DNA of 64,000 nt from an uncultured Clostridia bacterium (GTDB lineage Bacteria > Bacillota > Clostridia > Oscillospirales > Acutalibacteraceae), in assembly GCA_937884995.1 (NCBI GenBank), contig CAKZZL010000038.1, positions 1-64,000 on the forward strand. The letters run 5' to 3'. The position numbers and the translations under genes were made by a program. Under the pieces are notes generated by a model that was not told the DNA's origin, did no database searches, and worked only from the letters and a program-made list of their open reading frames with translations. Below, piece after piece: positions 1 through 8,800 of this stretch; position 1 is the stretch's first letter; each line of letters opens with the position of its first letter.

Positions 1-26
1 TTCCCTACACGACGCTCTTCCGATCT
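1..26. other. Illumina adapter remnant
   Basis: The first 26 bases match the 3' part of the standard Illumina TruSeq read-1 adapter, ending in the familiar GCTCTTCCGATCT. This is library-construction sequence, not genomic DNA. It shows that the window begins at an untrimmed contig end. Confidence 0.97.
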
Positions 27-28
27 CC

Positions 29-688
29 TGTCTGGTGATGATGTTTCTCAGCAAGGTAAAGATGAAATATATTCTCGGTTTTGTAGGTATCATTGTGACG
101 GCAGGCGCAATTTTTATGCTCGTTTCCTTCGCTTTTTCCAAAGATAACCGAAGCACCACCTGGCTTTACCGCATCGAGCGTTTTTTCAGTAATGACAGCG
201 AAGACAAAGATGATAATTTTCAGGTCACACAGGCTCAGATAGCTATCGCGAGCGGCGGCATTTTAGGCAAATCGCCCGGAAAAAGCACACAACGCAACGT
301 GCTCCCACAGTCGTACTCCGACTATATCTATGCCATCATCGTGGAGGAAGGCGGACTTGTCGGAGGTATTTTGGTGCTGGCACTTTACCTGATATTGCTG
401 CACCGCGTCACACGTGTCATGATACGTGCTCCCCAGTCGTTCGGCGCACTTCTCGCCATGGGTCTCGCCTTCAGCATAGTGATGCAGGCACTGGTGAACA
501 TGGGCGTGGCGGTGGGGCTGCTGCCGGTGACGGGTCAGCCGCTGCCCTTCGTCAGCAGAGGCGGCACCTCAATGCTGTTTACAGGTATTGCCTTAGGAAT
601 AATAATTAGCGTGACAAAAGAAATATATAAAAATGATGAAACAAAGACATATCAAGCTTTAATGAACCGAATATTAAATAAAAAATAA
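29..688 (+). pseudogene. ftsW: FtsW fragment of Bacteroidetes type, 5'-truncated by adapter
   Basis: This is the C-terminal part of a SEDS-family lipid II polymerase/peptidoglycan glycosyltransferase that works in the septal membrane. The reading frame is open right from the adapter, so the N-terminal half is missing. Motifs such as TWLYRIERF, GKSTQRNVLPQSYSDYIYA and PFVSRGGTSMLFT are, from family knowledge, typical of Bacteroidetes FtsW rather than clostridial FtsW/SpoVE. Codon use is GC-rich up to about base 580. It then turns abruptly AT-rich for the last 30 or so codons while the frame stays open. I infer a chimeric contig end, not a gene of the organism that makes up the rest of the window. 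Confidence 0.8.
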
Positions 689-1068
689 ATTAAATCAATT
701 AAAGGCCAATTTAAATTCGAGAGGCCAATACCAATTAATTTATGACTCTTTCGTTTATCAAAAAATGGCCGAAATTTGTTTCGTTTTTTTCAATAACAAA
801 ATTCAGTCTTTATATAGTATACCTCCTTTTTATAATATTGCTTTAGACACTAATGACTTTAAAAGAATGGAACGCTTAGATTATTATAACAAAGACAAAA
901 AATAATATAAAAGCCACAGTAGATTCAACAAAAAAGAATACAAAAAACGCAGTCAAAAGTACTGAAAACAGTTTAAAATCAAGCACTCAAAAAACAAAAA
1001 ACAGCGTAAAGGCTGCGGAACAAAAAACAGTTAACAGTATTAAAAATACTGAAAAAAGAGCTGATTTA
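689..1068. other. Contig-edge segment with broken open frames, no intact gene
   Basis: This is AT-rich sequence between the ftsW fragment and the PHP gene. One frame stays open from 678 to 905 without a good start or ribosome binding site (possible ATG at 765, ending in DYYNKDKK). A second, in the frame of the next gene, is open from 880 to 1068 and encodes a Lys/Asn/Thr/Ser-rich repetitive stretch (for example TKNAVKSTENSLKSSTQKTK) that runs directly into the PHP protein. A weak 5-bp hairpin (770-783) with a following T-run could be a terminator. I recognise no family. Decay, assembly error at the contig edge, or both would explain it. Confidence 0.5.
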
Positions 1069-1884
1069 GTGTATAAAAAAATAGTTGATTTACATGTCCA
1101 TACAGATAATTCATATGATGGAAATCATTCGGCTGCTCATTTGTGTGAAACGGCTGAACTTCGTAATCTGAGAGCAATTTGCTTTACGGATCATTGTGAG
1201 GTTGACTGGTGCAAAAATGATCCAAATCATGAGAAGAGCGCTTTTCAGGCATTTTTTGAAGTTGCAAAAGCAAAATCTGCATTTAGAGGTACGATTTTAG
1301 TATTAAACGGTATCGAACTGGGACAGGCATCATATTATCCGGAAATATCCGAAAGAATTATTTCGAGTTTTAAATATGATCAAATTCTGGGCTCTATACA
1401 CAACTTAAGAAACGGTATAGACCCTTATGATGTGGAAAGCTTTACATTTGAATCTGCCACAGATATGTTTAATGAATATCTTGATGAACTTATTGGACTG
1501 GTGAAATGGGGCAATTTTGACGTTCTGGCTCATCTCACTTATCCATGTAGATATTTTTATTCAAAGTCAGGAATATTATTAAGTTTAAATGATTTCAAGG
1601 CTAAAATTGATGAGATATTATCCATGCTTGCCCAAAAGGACAAAGCACTTGAAATCAACACTTCCGGATTAAGACAGGAAATTAATCAATTGTTGCCTAC
1701 AGTTGATATAGTGAAAAGATTTAGGGAACTGGGCGGTAAATATGTTACTGTCGGTTCTGATGCGCATTACTCAAGTGAACTTGCCTTAAATATTGAAGAC
1801 GGATATGATGCTGCAATAAAAGCAGGATTTGATAATATCACCTTATTTCAGGACAGAATTCCTATAACAATGAAGATTGAGTAA
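1069..1884 (+). CDS. PHP-domain phosphoesterase, histidinol-phosphatase-like
   Basis: This 271-residue protein belongs to the PHP metal-dependent phosphoesterase superfamily, closest in layout to HisJ-type histidinol-phosphatases. The metal-binding motifs appear in the expected order: DLHVHTD at residues 7-13, FTDHCEVDW near 40, GIELGQ near 85, GSIHN near 107, LAHLTYP near 155, and GSDAHY near 230. The start is taken as GTG, giving an N-terminus (YKKIVDLHVH) usual for the family, but the Shine-Dalgarno is weak and the frame is open upstream to 880, so the true start is uncertain. The substrate is not proven, because no other his genes are nearby. It is followed 11 bases later by ispE. Confidence 0.75.
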   Translation: MYKKIVDLHVHTDNSYDGNHSAAHLCETAELRNLRAICFTDHCEVDWCKNDPNHEKSAFQAFFEVAKAKSAFRGTILVLNGIELGQASYYPEISERIISSFKYDQILGSIHNLRNGIDPYDVESFTFESATDMFNEYLDELIGLVKWGNFDVLAHLTYPCRYFYSKSGILLSLNDFKAKIDEILSMLAQKDKALEINTSGLRQEINQLLPTVDIVKRFRELGGKYVTVGSDAHYSSELALNIEDGYDAAIKAGFDNITLFQDRIPITMKIE

Positions 1885-1895
1885 GGGAGCAGAAA

Positions 1896-2759
1896 ATGAA
1901 AGTTAAAGCATATGCAAAAGTTAATCTAATGCTTGATATTTTAAAAAAGCTGGATAATGGTTATCACAGCTTATTTATGCTAATGCAGTCGGTTGATCTT
2001 TATGATATAGTATCTGTTGAAAAGAATAATAAAAATAAGATTTACGTTAAATCAAATAAGGATATAGTAAGCGATCAAAAGGAAAATATCGCATATAAAT
2101 CTGCTGAAGCTTTTTTTGAGTATACTGATATTAAGGACAAAGGTATTGATATTTATATCGAAAAGAATATTCCTATGGCTGCAGGCCTTGCAGGCGGAAG
2201 CGCTGACGGAGCAGCAGTAATATATATCTTAAATAAAATCTTCAACGTAAATCTTTCATTAAAAGAGATGCAGTCTATATCAAATAAGGTCGGCGCAGAT
2301 ATACCTTTCTCTCTTCAGGGCGGAACAGCAATAGCCTTAAATACAGGAGATATATTGGCAGATGTTAATGCTTTGCCTAAATCATATTTTGTTCTTGTTA
2401 AACCTGATATGGATATTTCAACACCTGAAGCTTATGCCATGATGGACAATCTTGACCGTATAAGGCATTTAAATAGAATTGAAATCCTTTCTGCTTTATC
2501 TGATTGCGATTATTCAAAAATTGTTTCTTTATGTGCAAACGTTTTTGAACAGGGCGTTGAAGTACCCGAAAGACCTTATATAAAGAGCATAATGAGAAAA
2601 TCTAAGGCAGATGCCTGCCTTATGACAGGCAGTGGTCCTACAGTTTTTGGCATTTTTTCAGATCTTTCAAAAGCAGAAATATGTTATGAAAAACTTAAGG
2701 GAAAATATATAAATACATTTCTTTGTAAATCAACTGATAAAGGGATTGAAGAAATATAG
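1896..2759 (+). CDS. ispE: 4-diphosphocytidyl-2-C-methyl-D-erythritol kinase
   Basis: IspE is the GHMP-family kinase that phosphorylates CDP-methylerythritol with ATP in the MEP route to isopentenyl diphosphate, in the cytosol. The N-terminus KAYAKVNLMLDI, the ATP-binding glycine-rich loop PMAAGLAGGSADGAA (near residues 91-105) and the C-terminal GSGPTVFGIF motif are all present. The length of 287 is normal. A good ribosome binding site (AAGGGAG) precedes the ATG. ispD and ispF lie about 23 kb away as a pair, so the pathway genes are split within the window. Confidence 0.95.
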   Translation: MKVKAYAKVNLMLDILKKLDNGYHSLFMLMQSVDLYDIVSVEKNNKNKIYVKSNKDIVSDQKENIAYKSAEAFFEYTDIKDKGIDIYIEKNIPMAAGLAGGSADGAAVIYILNKIFNVNLSLKEMQSISNKVGADIPFSLQGGTAIALNTGDILADVNALPKSYFVLVKPDMDISTPEAYAMMDNLDRIRHLNRIEILSALSDCDYSKIVSLCANVFEQGVEVPERPYIKSIMRKSKADACLMTGSGPTVFGIFSDLSKAEICYEKLKGKYINTFLCKSTDKGIEEI

Positions 2760-2773
2760 TTTGGGGTTATTAA

Positions 2774-4222
2774 ATGGTTTTCACTAGTCTTCCTTTTTTG
2801 TTTTTATTTTTACCTATATGTATAATTTGCTATTTGATAGCAAATACAACAAAAAAAAGAAATATTGTTTTATTGATATTCTCTCTGATCTTTTATGCTT
2901 GGGGAGAACCAGTTTATGTCCTTTTATTGCTTTTTATGTCTTTTGCAGATTGGCTTTTTGCTATCTGTATAGAAAAATATAACGAAAAGAAAAAAGTCTT
3001 TCTGATACTTTCATGTATTGTTAATTTAGGGCTTATAGGTATATTCAAATACGGCAGTTTTGTCATTTCAAATATATATAACATTTTTGGCTCAGATAAA
3101 TCTGCGCCTAATATTTTACTGCCGATTGGTATTTCATTTTATACATTTCAACTTTTATCATATGTTATCGATGTGTACAGAGGCGATGTTAAAGCTCAAA
3201 AAAAATACTATATTGTTTTGCTTTATGCAAGCTTATTTCATCAATGCATTGCCGGACCCATTGTCAGATATGCAGATATTGAAGAACAACTTTTTAACAG
3301 AAATATCAACATATATAAGGTGCATGAAGGTATTAACAGATTTTGCACAGGTTTGGTTAAAAAAACAGTACTTGCCAATACCTGCGGCAAACTTTTTGAA
3401 GTCTTTGTTGTTGCAGATAACCAGATAAACACAAATGAAGCTGTTTCCTTTGTCTCGGGAAAATCGGTTTTATCGTTATGGCTGGGTATATTTGCGTTTT
3501 CACTTCAGATCTATCTCGACTTTTCTGCATATTCTGATATGGCAATCGGCATGGGTAAAATGATTGGTCTTGAATATAAAGAAAACTTTAATTATCCATA
3601 TATATCTTATTCTGTTACGGAGTTTTGGAGAAGATGGCATATATCTTTGGGTACTTTTTTCAGAGATTATGTATATATTCCACTTGGAGGAAACAGAAAA
3701 GGCAAAGGCAGAACCATATTCAATATGTTTGTTGTATGGTCACTCACGGGCATATGGCACGGCGCATCCTGGAATTATCTGCTTTGGGGTCTTTATTTCT
3801 TTGTATTTTTAGTAATAGAGAAACTATGGATTGGAGATAAGCTTAAAAATAAGTCATTTATTTCTCATTTATATTTAATAATTGTAATTTATTTCGGCTG
3901 GGTTATATTTAAATTCGAAAACTTTAAGGTTTTAGCTGCAGTAATCAGGGGTATGTTTGCTGCAAATAATAATCATTTCAGCGATTTTGAAACTATGACG
4001 TCATTAAAAGCCAATATTTTTATAATCTTTATTGCAATTATTGCATCTACACCTTTAGTTAAAAATATAGTAAATAGAATTAGATTTAATATATCAGATA
4101 CGATGAGTTTCAGCTTGGTTTACAAGGTAGGTTCTGTAATTATGCCTCCGATTGCCTTGCTGTTAAGTCTTATCAACATTGTCGGCAATACATATAATCC
4201 GTTCTTGTATTTCCAGTTTTAA
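2774..4222 (+). CDS. MBOAT-family O-acyltransferase (AlgI/DltB-like)
   Basis: This is an integral membrane O-acyltransferase of 482 residues with about ten hydrophobic segments. It carries the MBOAT landmarks YLDFSAYSDMAIG near residue 247, EFWRRWHISLGTFFRDYVYIPLGG near 283-307, and the catalytic-His motif GIWHGASW (His329). AlgI-type members pass acetyl groups across the membrane to an extracellular polysaccharide or other polymer. The next gene encodes a DHHW/AlgX-like partner 11 bases downstream, the usual two-gene arrangement for surface O-acetylation. The polymer acted on cannot be told from the sequence. Confidence 0.9.
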   Translation: MVFTSLPFLFLFLPICIICYLIANTTKKRNIVLLIFSLIFYAWGEPVYVLLLLFMSFADWLFAICIEKYNEKKKVFLILSCIVNLGLIGIFKYGSFVISNIYNIFGSDKSAPNILLPIGISFYTFQLLSYVIDVYRGDVKAQKKYYIVLLYASLFHQCIAGPIVRYADIEEQLFNRNINIYKVHEGINRFCTGLVKKTVLANTCGKLFEVFVVADNQINTNEAVSFVSGKSVLSLWLGIFAFSLQIYLDFSAYSDMAIGMGKMIGLEYKENFNYPYISYSVTEFWRRWHISLGTFFRDYVYIPLGGNRKGKGRTIFNMFVVWSLTGIWHGASWNYLLWGLYFFVFLVIEKLWIGDKLKNKSFISHLYLIIVIYFGWVIFKFENFKVLAAVIRGMFAANNNHFSDFETMTSLKANIFIIFIAIIASTPLVKNIVNRIRFNISDTMSFSLVYKVGSVIMPPIALLLSLINIVGNTYNPFLYFQF

Positions 4223-4233
4223 CAGGAGATAAT

Positions 4234-5553
4234 ATGAAAAATAATAAAGAAAAAAATATAAATACAATTTTTATACAGATATTAAGTTTTCTGGCTGTTC
4301 TTGCTATATTGATGATTCTAGGCCTTCTTATTTTTGCAAGGCCTGAAAAATCTGAAACTGAAAAAAGAGATCTTACGAAATTTCCCTCATTCTCAATCTC
4401 TTCTTTATTAAGCGGTGATTACTTTGACCAGATAGGCTTATGGTATTCCGATACTTATCCTGGAAGGGATTTTCTGACTTCTATTAACTCAAATATTAAA
4501 TCTTTATATGGCGTCAAAAGCCAAGAAATACATGGAGAAGTTGTTGAAGGCGATGACATTCCGGATGAATACACAACAAAAGCGTCGAATAAAGTAACAG
4601 AGACAAAAAAAGAAACAACCACATCTATTGAAGATACATGGGAAATGATAGATGCAAAAGGTGACAGTCAAAGTCTGGGCGCTGTATTTGTGTCCGGAGA
4701 TAAGGCTTATGAATATTATAACTTTTCACAATCAGTTGCTGATGACTACATCTATACTTTGAATACAGTTGCAGAAAAACTTGGGGATATACCGGTTTAT
4801 GATATCATAATACCTACAAGCATTGCCATTACTTTGCCCGATGAATATCTGGATTCTATTAACAGCTCGGATCAAAATAAAGCGATAAAATATATGTATA
4901 GCGGTATGAATGATAAGGTAAACAAAGTGAAAATATATAACACACTCATGTCTCACAGGACAGAATATATTTACTTTAATACCGATCACCATTGGACGGC
5001 TCTTGGTGCATATTATGCTTATTGTGACTATACAAAGATGGCAAAAATTGAGACAATGCCGCTTACTAAATATACAAAAGTTGAATATTCCGGATTTTTA
5101 GGCAGTTTTTATACCGACACAGGCAAACTTAAAGTACTGGAAAATAATCCGGATACTATCATTGCATATAAACCAAATGAAAATGCAAATTTAGTATATA
5201 CTGATAACAAGGGTACAAAAATAACCTGGCCCGTAATAAACGATGTTAGCGATTATGGTGCAACTATAAAATATTCATGTTTTATAGCAGGGGATAATTC
5301 ATTTACGGAAATAACAAATCCTGATATACAGGACGATTCAACTCTGGTTGTCGTAAAAGAATCATTCGGCAATGCATTGGTTCCGTTTCTTGTTGAAAAT
5401 TATAATAAAATTTATGTTATAGATTACAGATATTACAAGGGCAGTGTATCGGATTTTGCCATTAAAAACGGGGCTGATGCGGTCTTATATATGAATAATG
5501 TATCAGCAACGCGTAATGAGTATCTGGTAGGAAAACTTAAAGCTGATATTTAA
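4234..5553 (+). CDS. DHHW-family protein, partner of the MBOAT acyltransferase
   Basis: This 439-residue protein has one N-terminal membrane anchor (about residues 10-32) and an extracellular region. The family-defining motif TDHHW is at Asp251-Trp254 within NTDHHWTALGAYYAY, followed by VVKESFGNALVPFL, which resembles the Ser-containing block of AlgX/AlgJ SGNH-like esterases. A Lys/Thr/Glu-rich linker lies near residues 105-135. Established context is that such proteins pair with AlgI-like MBOAT enzymes to finish O-acetylation of exopolysaccharide or wall polymer. The preceding gene is that MBOAT, so joint action is a strong inference. A terminator follows at once. Confidence 0.85.
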   Translation: MKNNKEKNINTIFIQILSFLAVLAILMILGLLIFARPEKSETEKRDLTKFPSFSISSLLSGDYFDQIGLWYSDTYPGRDFLTSINSNIKSLYGVKSQEIHGEVVEGDDIPDEYTTKASNKVTETKKETTTSIEDTWEMIDAKGDSQSLGAVFVSGDKAYEYYNFSQSVADDYIYTLNTVAEKLGDIPVYDIIIPTSIAITLPDEYLDSINSSDQNKAIKYMYSGMNDKVNKVKIYNTLMSHRTEYIYFNTDHHWTALGAYYAYCDYTKMAKIETMPLTKYTKVEYSGFLGSFYTDTGKLKVLENNPDTIIAYKPNENANLVYTDNKGTKITWPVINDVSDYGATIKYSCFIAGDNSFTEITNPDIQDDSTLVVVKESFGNALVPFLVENYNKIYVIDYRYYKGSVSDFAIKNGADAVLYMNNVSATRNEYLVGKLKADI

Positions 5554-5580
5554 CAAAATTAATTAAATTGAAAACCCTTT

Positions 5581-5616
5581 AAGGATAGGCAAAATGCCTA
5601 TCCTTATATTTTTTGA
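5581..5616 (+). terminator. Rho-independent terminator after the MBOAT/DHHW genes
   Basis: A perfect 11-bp stem (5581-5591 with 5595-5605) and 3-base loop are followed by an AT-rich, T-rich tail. It ends the transcript that includes ispE, the MBOAT and the DHHW gene. Confidence 0.85.
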
Positions 5617-5640
5617 TATAAGTATATATTTTTTGATATA
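5605..5640. repeat. Tandem 16-base direct repeat and adjoining dyads
   Basis: The 16-base unit TATATTTTTTGATATA occurs at 5605-5620 and again at 5625-5640, a 20-base period. Just downstream are two overlapping dyads, CACG-AAT-CGTG (5650-5660) and GTGAC-A6-GTCAC (5658-5673). Together they lie upstream of the promoter for the giant secreted protein and could be regulator sites. No binding protein is identifiable. Confidence 0.5.
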
Positions 5641-5732
5641 TTAAAAAAACACGAATCGTGACAAAAAAGTCACAATTGACGTATTAAATAAAAAAATAAT
5701 TTAAAAATTCACATTTTATTCACGAAATGTTG

Positions 5733-5761
5733 TTGACTCGCATATAATTGTATAATATTAT
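5733..5761 (+). promoter_or_regulatory. Candidate sigma-A promoter for the dockerin-protein pair
   Basis: TTGACT (5733-5738) is separated by 17 bases from TATTAT (5756-5761). The surroundings are AT-rich and contain other TATAAT-like hexamers (5743, 5751) at poor spacing, so the exact -10 box is uncertain. The transcript would have a leader of about 75 bases. Confidence 0.45.
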
Positions 5762-5842
5762 TTATTAAATTGAAATATTAATTTACAAAGTTAATTATTG
5801 TTTTATTTTATTTATTTATTTTTTTAGAGGTGTAAAAAAATA

Positions 5843-8800
5843 ATGGGAAAAATTATTTATAAGTCTTTATGTTTGATTTTGTCAATCGCATTACTCCTCG
5901 CGACAATTCCGATGATTTCATTCATTTCTTTTGCTCAGACAACTTCAGTAAGTACACTTGCTGAACTTAATACAGCATTAGCAAATGATGACATTGATGA
6001 GATTGTTGTAACACAGACAATTACTTTGACTGACGGGACAGTAATCTACGGTAACAACAAAACTGTTACTGCTAATGATACTGGTCTTAATGACCAGGGT
6101 ATTGTTCAAGAAGGTTCAAATTATAACATCTTTGTTACGGAAGCCGGTTCAACTTCTAAGATTTATGATTTGACTATCATGGGTGGTTCAGTAACTGCTG
6201 TTGTTAACAGAGCTGCTACGCTTTATCTTGAAAATGTTTCTATCACAAGATCAGGTTCTGCAAGCCAAAATGGAGGCGGACTTATAAACGGTACTCAAAG
6301 TCTTAGTTATGATTCTGAAGCTGGAGAAGACGTAAATTTCGGTCAAGATTCAGCAAAAGTTATTTTAGTTAACTCCTCTATAGTTCGTAATGTTGCAGAA
6401 TACGGTGGCGGATTTATTAACTATGGAACAATGATTATTGACGGCTGTTCACTTACTGAAAATCGTTCACTTGGTTTTTCAGGTGGCGGCGGTGCAGGAG
6501 AAAACCAGGGTATTGCATATGTTAACAACTCAACTGTTGCAAATAACACATCTTCCGAAATCGGCGGTGGTATTAATAACTGCAAAGGCGGAGAACTTTA
6601 TTTAATGAACAGCACCTTTACAGGTAACGTTACCACAAACGGTACAGCTTCATATGGCGGTGCTATTGGTAATAACTATAAGCTTGTTAAAGCAGTTAAC
6701 TGTATTTTCGCATATAACTATTACATAGCTTCCGACGGCACACCTACAATGTGTGACCTTGGCGTGTTTAATTCTACCTCTCTTGACTTAAACCATTGTA
6801 TAACTGTTGATGTTGAAGGTAATGCTACATGGACAGATATTTGCGGCGATACATGTTCAACCGCGGCAACTGATTTGTTTGCTGAAATAATTGAAGGCTC
6901 CGTTCTTATGGGTGATGGTACTGAATCTACAGAACCATATGCAAGACCCGCTGTTATTCTTAATGATTCCGGAGAGTTGTATGCTCCTCTTAGTGGTGAT
7001 TATGTTTGGGATATTACAGGTGTACCTACATACTTTGATTATTCCGACCTTGATAATATAAGAATGTACTACACAGATGATGAAGGTAATGTTTCTGACG
7101 ATTCAATCTATGCTGGAAATTATGACAGCAATGATCCTGATTCCATCAAAGAAGAATATGATATTCCTGTTTCAGGCTCTCTTGATGAAGAAGATCGAAC
7201 AACAGACCTTATCGGTTCATCTAATACACTTCCGGGCGATAAAGTAATTTATACAGTAAAAGTTATTGCATCTGAAAACGGTACTGTTTCAGGTGGTACA
7301 GTATATGGTGATTCATATGTAGCTTTTGCTCCTAATGTAATAGTTTCACTTGATAAAATCGTAACTGTACAGTTAGAAGCTATACCGGATGACGGATACT
7401 ATTTCGATCATTGGGAAATAGTTGAAGCAAGCGGACTTGATAATTCAGAATTTAATACAATTGCTCAGGAACTTTCTGCTCTTGTTGCAGAATATGAGGC
7501 AATAACAACTACTATCGAAACTCTTGAAAGCAATATTCAAAATGTTAATAGCTATATTTCATACGCTAACAGTTCAGGCGGTGGCGGCGGAAACAGCAGT
7601 AATGGTAAACGTACTCTTGTTACAAACACAAATACGCTTGTTAACCAGCTTAATAACAACATCGCCAGTGATTATGCTTCATATACAGATGTTGCTTCAG
7701 CTATAAGCAATGCAAATTTATCTACTAAGACTTATTCAAGAAATACAAATTACACAACATGGTGCAATTCAGTTTTGACAGTTGCAGGCAACGTAAAAAC
7801 TATGCTTACTTCTTATCAGACACAAATTCAGTCAGATAAAGAAGCTAAAGAAGCTGAATATGCAGCTGCAGAAGCTGATGCATATTCGGAAATAGGTATT
7901 AATACTGAAGATAATCCCCTTGAATTTGTAGTAAACAGAAACATATCTCTCAAAGCTATTTTTACTTCTACACCTCAGGATTATATAGTTACATTCCATT
8001 CAAATACTGAAAATGATATAACAACAACTCAGATATTTGAAGCAGGAAATTACTCTCAAAATCTTAATCCGAATACATTTACAAATGACGATCAACCATT
8101 CCTTGGCTGGGCTCTTGTATATTGCGGAGACGTTGTTTATTCAGATGAAGAATCCTTTACAGCAAGCGGTGATGTTAATCTTTATGCTCGTTGGGGCTAT
8201 ACAGTCGAATATGACTTGAACAATGGCAGAAACGGCCCTTCATCTCAAATTAAAATACCTGGTGAAACTCTTCAACTTTCATCTATTGAACCTTCAAGAG
8301 ATGGATATGTATTTAAGGGATGGGGACTTAATGCAGATGCTACAAGCGCTATTCTTCAGGCCGGCGATGAGTACGGAATTGATTCAAATATCGTTCTCTA
8401 TGCTATATGGGAAGAACTCAAGGCTCCTACAGTATTAAATGCTAATCTTGATGACGGATATGTTAATGTTCCATATTCAGATACAATAGAAACAGACCAG
8501 GAAGCCATTTTCGTATTGGTTGATGGAAATAATCTTCCTGATGGTCTTACATTAAGTAAAAATGGAGTTCTTTCCGGAACTCCAACGCAAACAGGTACAT
8601 ATACATTTACTATTAATGTATATAACAAAGCTGATACATCATATAACGATGCATCTACAATAACTCTAATTGTAACAATTTCTGATGCAAAATCAGCACT
8701 TCAGGACCTTGTAGATGAGGCTAATGAAATAGATCAAGACCTTTATACAGATGAAACTAGTCAGAATTTACAAGATGCTATAGACGAAGCACAAGATGTT

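Noticed and set aside
3060..3428. 122-codon open frame inside the MBOAT gene
   Set aside because: It is an overlapping shadow of the conserved MBOAT frame with no ribosome binding site and no recognisable protein.
5743..5756. TATAAT hexamers as the -10 box paired with TTGACT at 5733
   Set aside because: Their spacings of 4 and 12 bases are too short; TATTAT at 5756 gives 17.
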